A stretch of 64,000 bases of DNA, from assembly GCA_025267735.1 (NCBI GenBank), contig CM046295.1, forward strand, positions 18,260,938-18,324,937, given 5' to 3'. The notes below the pieces were generated by a model, which was not told where the DNA came from, made no database searches, and saw nothing but the letters and a program-made list of their open reading frames with translations. The stretch is from Mactra quadrangularis. Its lineage: Eukaryota > Mollusca > Bivalvia > Venerida > Mactridae. The position numbers and the translations under genes were made by a program. How positions within the stretch are numbered: the stretch's first letter is position 1; each line of letters begins with the position of its first letter. Of this stretch, positions 12,796-27,452 are shown in pieces.

Positions 12796-15700
12796 CACAG
12801 ATAGTGGTTTTACGATTTCATTACCATAAAGAAACAACGGTAAACATCATTGAAAGAACTATAAGATAAGTTGTGTCGTCATATTTAACATGTATGACAT
12901 AACGTGACAATTTTCTTGAAGATTTGCGAAGAAATTAAGAATGGAAGGATTGGAGACAGGGTTTATGTATCGAGATTGGATTAAATTTATTATATGATGA
13001 GGATTGTTTTTAGAAATCTATGGTATTTTTTTCACACAACAAACATCGTAAGTAAAATACAAGAAACATTAATAATACGGTAATTTTATGGCGTATCAAT
13101 TTCAAATATTATTGTACTGCGTAGACTTTTGTATACCTTCTGATATCATATCATAGTAATGTTTATTATTATTCTGACTTTGAACTGCATAATATATGAA
13201 ATTGGCTTACGATAACTGTTTTTTCGAAAGAATCTTTGTAAAAGGTGCGCTGATTTGTAAAGAAGTTAATCTTTTGCAAGATATTGTTACGCATGTGTAT
13301 ACGTTTTCTGATGATCTTTTCGTCGATAAAAGCTCACCATAAATGCTGGGTATGTTAATATTATTTAAACCTCAGTCTTATACTGCTACAGTTATTCAAT
13401 ACTTTGTATTTTTGAGCCTACGAATTTGAAAGTCTAGTTTTGACTGTGGGTACAGATCCCTATGTAGTGGGTTCATTTCAGATGGGATTTCATGTTAACG
13501 TTGCGTTAAGACATATTATTGTCTTCATCAGTTTCCCGTTTTTGTTTATCACTATTTCAAAAAACGATGTTGTCAGCATCAGCTTACTTATTTGCTTAGT
13601 CGTAGTATAAGAGCCAGTGTTAACATAAATAAATTATGTTAAAATACCATAAGCAATACAAATACCGTCATAATTTGACCATACAAGCAGCTTACATTCG
13701 GCGTTGATATATATTTCTAAATTGTATACGTGTATATCATATGACCCTATCAATACCACATCCTATAAATTTCGATAAGTCAGTTGTTATCCCTTTACGA
13801 GATGTTTCAGCACGTTTATCATCGCTTTCATTCAGCGATGTAATTATGGCCTCTAGATTTAATCATAGCTCTGAACTCATCTGACCTCATTTTATTCAAG
13901 TAATATGGACATATTATTTAATTTTACGCATACGTATTTCCTTTGGGTGATAATTACATGTTTCTGAAATCCTAAAATGTCATTTTCATTACTTGTACTT
14001 TAATATTATTGAAAGTATTTTGAAGGGAATTTTAGGGAAATTTGATTGACAAAAAGGCATAATAGTTAAATAGACTGACAAAACACTTGAATTTTAAATC
14101 TACATATATATTAATTAAAATTTCACTTCATCTAAAACTATCAAAATCTATATAACATTGTAAAAGCAGTAGAGCAGTGTCTGATTATGATATTGAAATA
14201 GCAAACTAGATTACTATCGGTTCGAAACAGTTTCAGTTTCGACTAGACACTATTTATCAATCTTAATACTTTGTTGTCATGACTAAAGAAAGCCATCTTC
14301 TAGTACCATTTACCACAATATTTAATAAATAATAAACTCTCTCCAGCTTTAATATCATAGACACTTAAAGTAGACTATTAACTCATTTAAAAACTGCGGG
14401 TAATGTTCCTATGCCGTTTGCAATGAACACACTAGAAATACGTGAAGTCGTGGAATTTTATCATAAGTGGTTATGTTACAAGAAAGGAGTTGAGGGTTAA
14501 AAAACAGTTTACTGTGATTCATTATAAACTGAAAATTTTAAATCAATACTCAGTTTATTTACAAAAGGGGTTTACATCGTGCCATTCAACTATAAGCGTT
14601 TAGCTCTCAGTTTGTTTTGTTCTTACCTTACAATAACGTTATCCTAATGCATGTTTTCAAAGTGTTAAACCTGAATGTTTTCTTTATGGTTTTGCTTAAA
14701 ACCTCTAAATTAGCAACATTAGTCTAATTAATCTAAGACACGAAATACCACAAGAAGAAAGTACGAGTGAATTTGTTCTAATTGCTTTCTTGATTAAACC
14801 TTAGAAACAACATGTTGGGTGCTCGTAAAAACGGAGCGTTTTCCGTTTCTAATTACTATCTCCTAGTTAATTCCAAACAAGTAATAAAATGTTCCGTGGT
14901 TTTATTGGATTTTGGAATTATTTCATCAGATGGCTTTTGATCATTTGTGAAACGCATTAATGTATTAGCAAAACAGTTAAGAGTTAATTTCAAAGCAATA
15001 TGTTGTTTTAGATGCTATTTGGAAGCTCAACAGACAGATTAACAAATGTTTCAAGAAAGCATGTTAACAAACTTATAAAGTACCACTTTCTCGATAAAAA
15101 TGTATTGTATGACACTAATACAAACTATTTTGTTTGTTTAAACGTATGCAGAAAAAAAACGATACATCTGTTTTGTAAAAAAATGACATTAATTTAATTT
15201 AAGCGTTCTGTAAAACATCACATTTAAGTATATTTTCAAAATGCCAATTTTTCTTTTATTAAATGATAATATAATTTACATAACATGTCATCTTGGAAAT
15301 ATCAATGTGCTTTGTATCGTCTCTGATATAAAGATGTCATCTGTACAGGGGTCTGCAAATTTTCATAGACAAATGCAATTTTGAAAAAATCTGATACTAC
15401 AAATAGTACTGTAAATAATGCTTATCCGTGTAACATGGTGCGATATGATTGTGGACCAATTTCTATAAATTTCAGAATTTTGCAGATATTTTTTGGCTCT
15501 TTAATCTGTAAGTGTGAAACGGCTATAAGTATAGTTTATTATATACCAATTTATTGTTGTTCGATTGTGAAACTAGTTCTTACAAATTAAATCAATCACT
15601 TTCTAGTCACTTTTCTGACATAAATGACATTATAAAAAAAAAACGAAAAACTTGTTTGAGGAAACAATCAAATATATTTAGGATGTGATTTATCAGACCA

Positions 15701-16315
15701 ACGTCGTAACCATTTAACCACGGTTAAACATCATTTTATTTGTTGACATTGGGATGGCACTGTATGTTGTGAGGGTGTTTTTTTAATCTTTCTTTACATC
15801 GTCATTAATTGCACTCAGATAAGGTAACAAATGACTTTTGAATGGGACAATTGTTTCTTTATCAGTATTGGTCGTGCTATCTTGTCACATGATGAAATAA
15901 AAATGAAACAATTAAATATGCTACTATCTGTGATAAAAATTGATTTTATTTAAAAATATATGACAGAACGCCTGTACAATGATAACGAAAAATCACATTT
16001 TCAAATGAATCGTTTACTTTCAATTGTCCTAAATATTTGAAGAAGAAAATATAATTTAAGAGAAGTGCACATATTATAAGTTACGCAGTGTCTCAGTGAA
16101 GAATCTAACGTGTTACAGCATCTGTCACGTAAACGACACAAATCAAACTTTGCTCTTACTGACTCTTACCTAGTTCACTACTCAAAATTCCGGTTTGTAT
16201 TAAATATTATACACGGCTAGTAGACTATTAGTGACCTCGTGAAATTCGTGACAGTATTTCGGATATACCAGATGTCATCGTAAAACAGGATTACATCTTC
16301 TTTTAATGTTCAGTT

Positions 16316-16400
16316 ATCGTGTGTTTTATTTCACGAGAACAATGTTTCACGCCACATGATGGCAATAAAATGGAAATAAATCTAAGATGTACTATCTGAG
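16316..16400. repeat. Unclassified dispersed repeat, related to 12715-12795
   Basis: Second copy of the string seen at 12.7 kb. A related motif (cgtgggaaacaatg / cgtgggaaacattg plus a downstream aaacacaa) recurs at 22.2 and 24.3 kb, so a larger old repeat family is possible. Confidence 0.4.
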
Positions 16401-19400
16401 ACTTTATAAAAATAAATTGTCAAATATTTCAAAACAACTGCATTCAATATATTTAGAAACATCAAAAACTGCTTGAACCATGCTAATCTCAGATGCAGCG
16501 TTAACAATGTTACCCTCCACTATATTTTTGATTATGCAGTAACAATTTTTGCCAATGTCCATTCCAAGGCAAAACACACTTTGGTTCTTGATTTCATTAT
16601 TTGATTATGACATCTTTTCAAAGAAAAGTCAACACATCTAAAAGGATCTCCCTCTTTGCATTTTGACTGTGTGGAAATATTGTTGCTGTTCCTGATATTT
16701 ATTCAGACTCTTTTTTAATTTATTTCACTTTGCGACTATGCATTGATTTTTCTGGTTAAATGCAAGTTAACACATTTTTCATCGCTAGTATTTTGTATTG
16801 TTGTACAATTTACATATTTTGAAATTGATTGATTCACTTGAAAAATAATTCACATTTTATACTATAATTAGCACTGATTTGTTAAGCTCCAATCTTATTA
16901 GTGTCAGAATGTGAAAATCAAGCGAATGCAAAAACACAAGAAAATGTTCATATTTAATTGTTTAAAATGACATCCATGATTAGCTTCAGTAAGCTTTTTT
17001 ATCTTTTAACTAGATGTATCATCACGTTTTTTACAATGAATGTCTTTTTCTAAGGATTTAAGCATAGCTCTCTACATAAAAGTATATTGACTATGGCAAA
17101 AATATTTTCTCCAAACGCCTTTATATTAGGTACTGTACAAAAAATAATGTAGATAAATGTAAAGAAAAGAAATGAAATACTGCCAGTTATAGCAGTGTAA
17201 CGTTAGAACCATTTGTTATGGTAATAAGTAAGTTAGAAAGTGACTATAATTATGGATTAGTGGTATTTAAAGAAAGAACCAAAGGGCAAATATTAATGGA
17301 ATAATAATACCATTACCGTTGTTGAGGTCTGAAAAGATATGTGTATGCTATTACGAATTGTATTTGTATTTTTGTATCTGATAATAAATAATGTTACATA
17401 TTTGGCTAAAATAATATGAACCAAGCATACCTACTAACCGAACCTTCAACTATGATATGGATTGTATTTTATAACGTCAGAACTGCTACAATTCAATTTG
17501 AGTACGTGGACATAATTATTGGTCTGTACTAAAAATGAGCTATGGAATCGTTGACTCTCGTGAGTATCTAACACTAAATCTAATTGTTATAAATTATTAC
17601 ATATATAACATTCTGGGATCTCGTATTCGTATATATACCATTTGTGTACAATAATAGTTAAAAAAACATTCATCCATTCATAACAGACAAAGTGAATTCT
17701 AAACTTTTTAATAAAAGTTAAAATGTTTGCCATAAAACTACAAATGACATACTTTTCAAATTACCTAAAATTTGTAAGATTATTATTAACAAATCAAGTT
17801 TAGGAATGTTGGCAGTTATGACCTAAATAAAGTTATTACCAATTACTAAATAAATACTGAAATGTCTACCACTACAATATTAATTACCTAGTTTTAAATT
17901 CATCTAAATATTGTAAACTTTCTATTCACAAAACAAAGATAAATGTTGATAGTTGGTGACCTAAAGAAAGTTTGAAATTACTGCCAAATACAAAATTAGA
18001 AATATCGATGACCTAGTTTCAAAAATATCGTTGATGAGTATGTACTAGTTAACTGTACAAACGATAAATGTATAGACGTACAATTTCAGATAGTTTTAAA
18101 CATCAATAGAAATCCCCATATATCATACGATTTAAAAAATACAAGTCGAAATAAATTTGCCATACATTGAAATTCAGAGGAAACTAAAATTAATATGTTA
18201 AGATGTTGAAAGATGTCTAGGGAAATGTAGCGTGGTATGGTTCACGACATTATTCTTAATGTTAAGTGTAACTAATATGGTTTATCTAATAGTATTGTAG
18301 CTAGTGTTTGCATTTACTTAAAAAGGAAATTGCTATTATATATATGGGAGAAAGAAAATTTCATTCGTTTGCAATACTAACGGAGTAGGTAGCATTTTCT
18401 AAGGAACTTGTGTGCCTTTTTCAAAGTTTATTTAAGCAATTACATCTATAAATAAGGATTGTTTTATATGCATGTGTTTTAGTTTTAAGACATTGACTCA
18501 TTGTTATAACGCAACCATTAAATGCGTTTTTTCAAGTACCAATGTACCATTGTAAATGTAGAACAGTTGTTAATTGTTTCACATTTACTTGTTTCTAATT
18601 TTGACACTATAGGGGTTTCCATCTTCAAGTATGGTGTTAACTGTATTAGAAAATGCGGGTAATACTTCAGAATTGTCATCAATAATATTAGAACTGAATT
18701 CCTTAAGTTGAAATAGGTAAAATTGTTTTGCTAACATACTGAAAAAAGTTGGTTTTGTTTTGAAAAATTGTATTAACTTGTCAGTGGTGCATAGATTGAC
18801 TCCGCTGATTTAGAAACTTACAATCTTTAAAACTAGATAGAAGTATGTGCATATAAACATACATGTTTTGGAAACTATGACTTTTGGGAGCGATATTTCT
18901 GAAATGTCCGTTTTTATGTACGGGGATTATCGGCCACTTATCAAAAATTTGAATACACCAGCTCTAATCCATGCAACACTTACAGTAAAAAATAACAATA
19001 AAAATGTTCCACCGTTCTTGTTAGGGCAGTCAGTGTTTCTGTTTTAAGTCGGTCATATGCCATATGGCTTCGACCGACTATTCCTGTTAGTGCTTTGACA
19101 CTTACGCCGTATACGCATTAGACGGATAAAATAAAATTCAAGCAATTTAAATGGATTTACGGAGGTCAGCTGTCACAGTTAGACGTAAAGCTTGTGGTAA
19201 AGAGTATACTGCAAATACGTTTCAAATGTGTTTCAAATTAGTTGCCTAAGTAGCAACGCGTTGTAAAAGCATTTGTATTTATACTTACAAAATGTATAGA
19301 ACATCTACGTTCATTTTATCGCCTTGATGAAAAAATATACTTATATAGAGATAAATGGAAATCTTTAAATTTTTAGATGCATTTTTTCTTAAGTTTCTCA

Positions 19401-20564
19401 AGTACTTGAAACATATAAATAGAGTTTATTTCGTAAATGGAACGTTTATAGTGATATATACGTTTATGAAATACTGAGTTAAAAGTAGCCATTACATCTA
19501 TAATAAGTTTTAGGTTAAGTATGCATATGTTTAAGTCGCTTTATTTCTTTAATAGGAAATGCAACTCACTTGCAAGTTTAATTGGGTGATTTTTCACTAA
19601 GAAAACATGCTGGTATTTACTTTCGCACAATTTACTTTCTTTTAGGATAATTAACTTTAAAACCGATGATTTGAACATTGGTACAGGTCGCTTGTGAAAA
19701 CTTTGCTTATATAAACTGGCTGTTTCATTAAAACCAATATTTGGTGGTGAAATATGTGTTTAACTATTTTATAGTTTGGTTAGTTTAAACTCATTTTACA
19801 AGCCTATCATCAAATACAACCGCTATGTCTCGCCAGCTTCTACATACTACATTTACAGTAATTTTTCATACATCTGTTTATTATTGTTAAGTTAGTTTTG
19901 TTCAATAAATTGATTGAGACGACGTTACGATGTATTGATGTCTATAACTTAATTGAATCACGCTTCTTCAATCATAATATTATATAAAAACTCTAAAGTG
20001 ATTGTTTTGTCAAATAATGATACGTCTAGATATTGTTAGTTTTGACAGATTTAAGTACATTCAATATTCAATATTGTATTTGCTAGTTTTTCTTTTGCCT
20101 TTTCCTTGTTTGTTAGACGTCTTTGTCTTAAGACTCTGGACTGTTGACATTAAGCCGATGATTAATGGGAATATGGTCTGCAATGATTGACACTAACAAC
20201 ACTGTAGTCTAGTGTTTGTTGTTCGGATCTCGTGCAGACTTTCTTAGCCTCTTCGTTACTATGCTGGCATACCACTTAAGTTTCCAGTTTGACATTAGAA
20301 TAAGAAGAGAATTATATATCATATTTGCAAAATAAATTTTGGTTGCCCAAAAACAATTTTTGGATGCACGAACTAAAAAGTGGTTGTCCCGAGCAACCGG
20401 ACACCCACTTATTTCGTAGACTGACATTTATCAATTTACCTTCTTAGTCCGTGTTTAAGCTGTCTAGCAATTGTTAATCCTTGGTCAGAAAGACATTTGT
20501 TTTGGAAGTCTCGTAGTATATTTGCACTTAAAAAAACGTAATACGCTATCTAAGTTTAAAGGTA

Positions 20565-20850
20565 CCCCGGTCAGTGACGCAGTTGGTAGCGCGCCGGGAT
20601 TTGGAATCTCGTGTTTCGAAGGGGGTACGGGTTCGAATCCCAGACGGGGAGGTTATACTTTTTCATGAAAATTTGACAATAATGTCAATTTTCCTCAATT
20701 AATTAGGCATATGGCGAAGTTTCCGGCATTGTGGAAGGGTAGGTGAGTACTGGTTATAAAGAAGGGTCCAGGAAAGCTAAGTTAGGCGCGCTGGACGACG
20801 TAAAATGACTTAAATTGTGTTTCCACGGCGTTAAACCCAGTAAAAATAGA
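20565..20850 (+). mobile_element. SINE family B, near full length
   Basis: The tRNA-like head contains gcagttggtagcgcgccggg and B-box-like ggttcgaatccc. The body includes tttgacaataatgtcaattt, gtggaagggtaggtgagtac and gggtccaggaaagctaagtt. The tail ends cacggcgttaaacccagtaa. Head-to-tail layout matches the copies at 35.5, 38.6, 42.4 and 54.4 kb. No clear target-site duplication. Confidence 0.9.
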
Positions 20851-21699
20851 TAAATAAATATTGAACTAAATATTTCCAAATTAGCAAACGTATTTTGTAC
20901 AGTGTTATATTTTCATTGATCGACTCTACAATTTTGATGCCTATCTCTGTTTATATCCGTAGGGAAGTAAATCAGTTTTCTCGTTTATAAGATAATCAAT
21001 TGGATTTCCATATTAAACTCATTATTATACATGTATATAATTATACCATGCTCCTTTTAGGGCAAGGCGAAAAGAACTGTTATGATGCGATGAAAAATGC
21101 TCTTTTGAGAATAGAAAGGCATTAAGGACTTCGATGCGCTATTGTTTATTTCTCATAATCTATATTCACTCATAATTTAAGACAGAACTGGTTTGGGAAT
21201 TACACAAAAATGATAAGTATCTAAATAGTAGTAGTTGGATATTTCTTTGTTAATACTAACCAACATTTGTTGTTATACGTAGTGACTATTAATGGAAATG
21301 GGAAGGCTGAAAGGGATCTGGTAAGCGTAAAATCCAATAAAATATCAATATAACTATAATACATAGGAAAATGAGTTCACACAAGGCCAGCATTATGATT
21401 AATTCCTTGGGGGTAATAATCATGTAGTTGAATGAACAGACAATGGAACAGATGAAGGAAGCTAAATATATTATCTCACTAATATGTGTTTACATTTATG
21501 AATCATAATGCTATATCTATTTCTCAAACTATCGGCGCTTTTGAAATGTAAGCAACAATAAATCAAAACATTGAAAATTTAGTATTTATCTGTTTCGTTT
21601 TTTGACGTAAAGTTTTTAATATATTAATGAAGTCGTGTTTATTGCTTTGTTTATAGTAACCCGATTTGGTTAAACCCTTCTAACAATGATTTCGTTTTG

Positions 21700-21822
21700 A
21701 TCTCCATTAATACGATAGTAAAAGCTGTCGATCTTATAGAAGGGTTGGTAAGTACTGTCTGAAGACAAGTGTCCAGAAGAGCTAAGTCAGCTGGGCGCCG
21801 TACAATAGCCTGAATTATGTTA
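21700..21822 (+). repeat. SINE family B, internal fragment
   Basis: ctccattaatacgatagtaa, gaagggttggtaagtactgt, caagtgtccagaagagctaa and gggcgccgtacaatagcct follow the order of the family B body. Head and tail are lost. Confidence 0.7.
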
Positions 21823-22194
21823 AAGTCATTATAAAAATATCGTTTTTGTAATAATATTCCTTGACAAAGGTATTGTACAAAACATAAAAATATCGCATAC
21901 AATTAATATAAACTTACGTAATGCTGATGATAATAGATCATGACTGAAAGACATTGAAGTATCAACCTTAAACATACATATGACTCTGTGTCTAGAATTA
22001 TCTGAACTTTTGTAACAATATTACCAATAACATTGGCTATCAATGGAGTAATAACAGCATTTAATTGTCTGAACGTTTTACATTATATATCTATAATACA
22101 CACTCAAATTAATTAAGTAAACTATTCTATAATTTTCGATAGTGTTTCTCTTATTCTGTTCAAATCACTAATTAGTAGACTTCTCAGATATTAT

Positions 22195-22300
22195 GTCCAT
22201 TTTATTATCCTCATTTCGTGGGAAACAATGTCCTTTGGTCATAAAACACAGTATATTGTCATTAAAAGTAGATATTATCTTAGTTTATGGCACACACTCG
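22195..22300. repeat. Unclassified dispersed repeat, related to 24270-24365
   Basis: ttcgtgggaaacaatgtcct, then ggtcataaaacaca, cattaaaagtagat and cttagtttatgg parallel 24270-24365 (ccgtgggaaacattgttcgc, acattaaacacaa, cattaagcgtagat, ctagtttatga). No terminal repeats were found. Confidence 0.5.
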
Positions 22301-24269
22301 TGGCTAATATAGACTGATATACGCTTCCACATTACAATGTTTCATTTTTGCATTGTAAAATTTTATTCAACCGACAGTGGCGCATAGAATTACTGTAGTT
22401 AATTTTCAAATCAGCGGGGTTTATTTATGTGTCGGTGAGAGTTAGATAAAAACCAACAATATTCAAAGTGGACAAATTGTCGTCAGTGTTACGAAAAAGA
22501 ACACAGTTCAGTCTTAACAAAAAAGCAAGATAAATGCAAAATTGTAAACTATGTGAGAACTCGTCTTCACATTGTCTCGTCAGACTTTATCCTGACATAT
22601 CAGGATATTTATTTTATATCGGGACCGAATATAAATGTACTTCTTGTTGTTTCTCTACGTATAAGCGATAAGTTATAGAATGAAAAACCTGATGTCTATT
22701 TTGACGTCCTAAAAGTTTTAAAATTGTTTGTCTAGGGATTACAATGTCACTAAGCAGACTGATGAATATCTGTACATATTGTGGTAAGTATCAAATATAT
22801 GGTTAAACTACATTTATTGTGAGAATATAGGTCAGCAAAAGCTTTTGTAGAAACTATATTAAATACTGTATAGTTGCTATTTCTTGTTTAACTTTTTATC
22901 CTGGGCAGTCTCGACACATCAACAATCGCTTTAAGAGTTGTCAATGTAAACTTTTGGACTACTTTGTTTTGTTGTTCAGAATAAACGTGTTAGTATGTTA
23001 TTCTGATTTATGTAACTAGACATATTTTATCATATCAGAAGCGAACTGGCAAAACATACATGTAAAAGCATGAGAGCAAAAAAATAAAACGCATATAGAA
23101 AAAACAAAGGGTGTGTTGATTTAATTGTCCCAGTGAAAATGATTTTATCATACCCGAAGCGAACTGAATAAACATACTTATTTATGCCTTTGTAATGTTC
23201 TTTATCAATATTAAAATACACATTTGCCATTTTGTATCATTGAGCACTACAGATTTGTACACTTTAACAACTTTATGTTATAAAAGGGACGTCGTATGCA
23301 ATAACCAAACTAGCACTAGAAAGTGACTCAATGCAAATGACTGACACAACTTCTAAAAAAGGCAAATTAATGTCAACAATTGCAAAGGAACTTTTAGTGA
23401 CAGCTTAACTACATCAATTGTACACTTTCCACTACAGGAAAATTCACATAATTTTCTCTAAACGTGGCATGTAACTTTTTTGAGGTCACGAGTGGCTTGA
23501 CGTGTCAATATAGAAATTAGGTTTTAACATTTTGAGAAACTGCAGAGGGTAAATCTAATTTCATCAATGCAATTGTTATGTAACTGGCGGTTTTCAAATA
23601 GTATCGATTCTGAGGAAAACTTTTACTGTAACAATTTCAATTTTATCCCAGCTTCTAACATTGATCAAGCTTGTAAACTTACAGCCTATATTTTCAAATT
23701 TGTTGAAATAAAAATGTTCAGTATTTCAATTGCATCTGTTACGCAGTCAGCCCAGAGTAAGTTTGCGAATATGGACATCTAGCAAACTAGCTTTTTTTTA
23801 TTTTTCATTCGATTAAAATGTTTCAAAAATACAACCTATATCTAGGCATACCACCAGTAAATTTCCATCAAGATGTTTTAACTAGAAATGCATTTAATTT
23901 AAAGTAAAGAGTAAATTTTATCATTGCTATTAAAATTCCAAATTTATATACCAGTTTTATTTATGCATAAGCATTTTCAAAAGTGCTTGACAGATACAAT
24001 GTAATTAAAATAATAAAAAAAAACACAAAAACACAAATATTTCCCGAGGGTATTGTATGGAAATTAAACAGTCAACAAATTATACTTCTTCATAGGAATT
24101 CTCTTACAAGTAAATAATTATCATTTTTAAAATCACTTCATTTTGTTCATTTTTCAATCGAAAACATGTTCAAAACATTAGGTAAATTTTCATTTCTAAC
24201 AAGAAGCTTCACTTATCTTTTGTCCTTTTTTAAGGAAGTCTTAAATTCCGAATTGTTGTAAGTTTATAG

Positions 24270-24365
24270 TCTGATTTATGGTCATCATTCCGTGGGAAAC
24301 ATTGTTCGCCGGACATTAAACACAACATAAACTAACATTAAGCGTAGATAAAAGCTAGTTTATGA
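24270..24365. repeat. Unclassified dispersed repeat, related to 22195-22300
   Basis: Same order of motifs as the 22.2 kb copy in the same orientation. It lies in otherwise anonymous AT-rich sequence. Confidence 0.5.
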
Positions 24366-27246
24366 ATCCAGCTTGTGTTTTGTCCAGACTGGAGAATGTA
24401 CAATTCATTCATCTAGAAATCCGAACTAAAGTATTATTTTTTAGGAAAACATTTTAGACAAAACACTGTAACAGACAGTCCAGTCATTAAAACAAAAGAT
24501 GACAGGTATTTTAACCTATTGATACGATACTGAAGCTATTTTGGTATAACTAATATACGTGTATAAAGAGGTGAATAGTAACTTCAAAAAATCATATGAT
24601 TTGAGGTCGGGGTTTTACTATCTAGGTATCCTATCTATACTTCGGAAGTTTAAGCACATCATTTAACAAAAAGCAAGACACTGTTCTATGAAACGATAAA
24701 TCCTTAAGTAAGAAAGAAAATACAATGTAATAAATACTGTCTCACAAAATGAACCATTTGACTATTATCTAAACAGGTTTACAGGGGAAAAGTTACAAAA
24801 AGAAAATATGGAATAAAAAAAAACAATTGTATTTGAATCAGAAAAAAAATAAACCATACAGTTAGTAAACAAAAATTCGTTTTCTATTCAAAGGCCTTAT
24901 TATTCATCCAATAGTTCCCTTCATTAAGAAAGAAAACTTTTTTGCAAAAGCCAGTGAATGATCGAAATGTTCTTCATAGTGACATAAAACGTTTTTAAAC
25001 TTAACAGCTTGTCAATAAAGAGTTATATTTTATGTTTTTTAGAGAAAATGCAGACTTTAAATCTAATTATCAAAAGTAATTTTAAAGTTCTGAAGTTTTT
25101 TCCTGACATTTGTGCCATTTTGAACTTTTTGTAGTATTCTATAAAAGGACTATATATAATAATAAAATAAGCACGCTGGTGTTATTCTACGAAAACTGCA
25201 AATGTGAATTTAAGGGAAGGTTACCCTGGGTTTAGTTTATCTTAAAAGGCTGCATTTAATTAGAAAAAAGTGACATGTGGTTTCTTTAAGCTTAATGAAT
25301 TGAAAAAGTGCCAAAAGAACAAGCTATAATCAGAATCAAATGTGTTGCGATATTCGCATGCATAAAATTGGATCAATATTAGATTTTACAAATAAACTTT
25401 CAAATTTAAGCCTTACGAGATTATGAAAACCGAACAAGGCACTTGACTTCAGATTATACATAGATAACTTACGTGGGAGGCAAATAGTAATGCAGTTTTT
25501 TAAATATCCATGTGATCAATTGAGGGTAAAAACGACAAATATTGTAATTACGAAAATGCATTTAAAGTCAATAGTATTGAGCTAAATAGGTATCTACAAC
25601 GGAAACATATGATTATACATGTCAATACAGTGTATTGTAGTCATGGAAAGTATATTTAGCAGTAATATTCGTTTTAAAGTAATTCAATAACAAAGTAGGT
25701 CACCAAACTGCTGTTATTATAACAAAATATTGTCAGAAACACACATCGAAATGAAGATGAAAGAGATAAAAACTGTGTAATAATAAATGCGTGAGAAAAA
25801 CAAACATTTATCAAAACTGCAAATAGCATGTGCCTTGATGTAATTTTCTAGATGAATAGGATAATCGTTTGCGTCAATTAAAGAACACCAATTCGGCGTT
25901 TTTTAAAGGTTTAAGCTCTATATTTGCATCAATTTCAAGAATAGGTCTTACAAATTATGATGTAGAATAACTATAAGAAATATTTTGTCCATTTAATGAA
26001 ACGATGATAGAAAATGTTAAGACAATTTTGTGAAAAGGCAAAACGTGTTTAATATTGTAAATTTATAAATTGATTGGACAAAGAATGAACGTATTTAATC
26101 ATGTTTCCTGCTATTGACTTCTGATGTCTGCGGTCTGATACAAGTACATCAACAAAACTGGTATTACTGTCTAGTCTAGAAATTGTTTTATGTATTTATC
26201 AAAGTTAAGACAAATGTTTATTTGACCTTCCATCACCTTGGTTGTCATTACAACATAGTCTCCGACAATATAGACGATTTATGTGTCGTTATTATGATCA
26301 TTAATAAAAGACACAATACAGTCACAGTTATTGCTTTCTTTGTCTCCTTAATCTCCGATATACTATGGAGACAATGTAGACAGTGGGATGATAGTAATTT
26401 GTTAACGTTAGTTGTTTTCTTTACTGTCAAAGTTTGACTAATTTCAAGGCAATTGAATACATATTAAGGGATAGTCATGTTTTATCTCCATTGTCAAATT
26501 TTGCATAGTTTTATGGTTTACTGAATACGTTCTCTTCTACAAATACGAAGGCAACGTTGACTCAATGAGCATGCGTTAAATTGCCTAGATGTTCGTTTGA
26601 TCTACCTGTTATGTGTGTTTTCAAATTTTGTTTTAATATTCTTTGATAATTATAGATATATGTTATAACGCCAATATTGCGTTATTTTTCCAACCATTCA
26701 CTTAGACTTAATTAAGGTATCTGACCTTTCTAATCACACTATATTAACGGAAAAATATATCATAGACAACAAAATATTCTTTACATAAAAATCAGCATCT
26801 ATGATTATGTAATGATATGTAATGGCTCAGACAAATATCATTGTCAACGCACATTTTGTAATGTTAACATAGATACTGTCGCGTGACTTAATATCCATTC
26901 AATTACTTGAATAAATAAAATCTAACTTTATATCCGTAACAATGGCGACAATGGCAATATATTTTATGAGAGTGCAAAACGATATAAATTGCATTAACGT
27001 ACATTTAATCAACACGCAATCTCACCTTTAAGCATGTTTTAGCGGAATATATGCACTAAATGGAAATATCAATCAATATGTAATGACTTAGCTTTTATCA
27101 AATCATCGAAAATAAAGGAGAACTCAAATGTACAATTTAGAAAACATAATGTTGTTCATAAATTATTACATGTAAATACTAATTTTGTGTTAAACATAAC
27201 GTATGCACTTATGTCCCTAAAACAGTAATGTCGTTTAAGTTTGTTT

Positions 27247-27452
27247 TACTGGGTTTAACGCCGTGTCAACACAATTTAGGTCATTTAACGGCGTCCAGAG
27301 CACCTAACCTAGCTTTTCCTGGACCCTTGTCTATAACCAGTACTTACCTACCCTTCCACAAGGCAGGAAAATGCTCAATATTATCTAATCAATGGAGGAA
27401 AATTGACATTATTGTCATATTTTCGTGGAAGGGTATAACCTTCCAGGGTTCG
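27247..27452 (-). mobile_element. SINE family B, 5'-truncated
   Basis: Reversed tail tactgggtttaacgccgtgt, then the body (cctagcttttcctggaccct, cagtacttacctacccttcc, attgacattattgtcat), breaking off at accttccagggttcg before the tRNA-like head. Confidence 0.87.

Larger units (their letters stand above)
10060..20564. other. Long AT-rich stretch, no gene recognised
   Basis: Contains the AAAGGTACT-family element at 11553-11891 and low-confidence dispersed repeats (12715-12795, 14800-14835, 16316-16400, 18781-18818). Frames here are short and lack protein-like composition. I see no exon with good splice sites and coding bias. Confidence 0.5.
20851..27246. other. AT-rich stretch, no gene recognised
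   Basis: Holds a SINE B fragment (21700-21822) and the dispersed repeats at 22.2 and 24.3 kb. A short motif (tggcgcatag ... cgctgattt) near 22380 recurs near 18785 and 37600. No supported coding exon. Confidence 0.5.
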
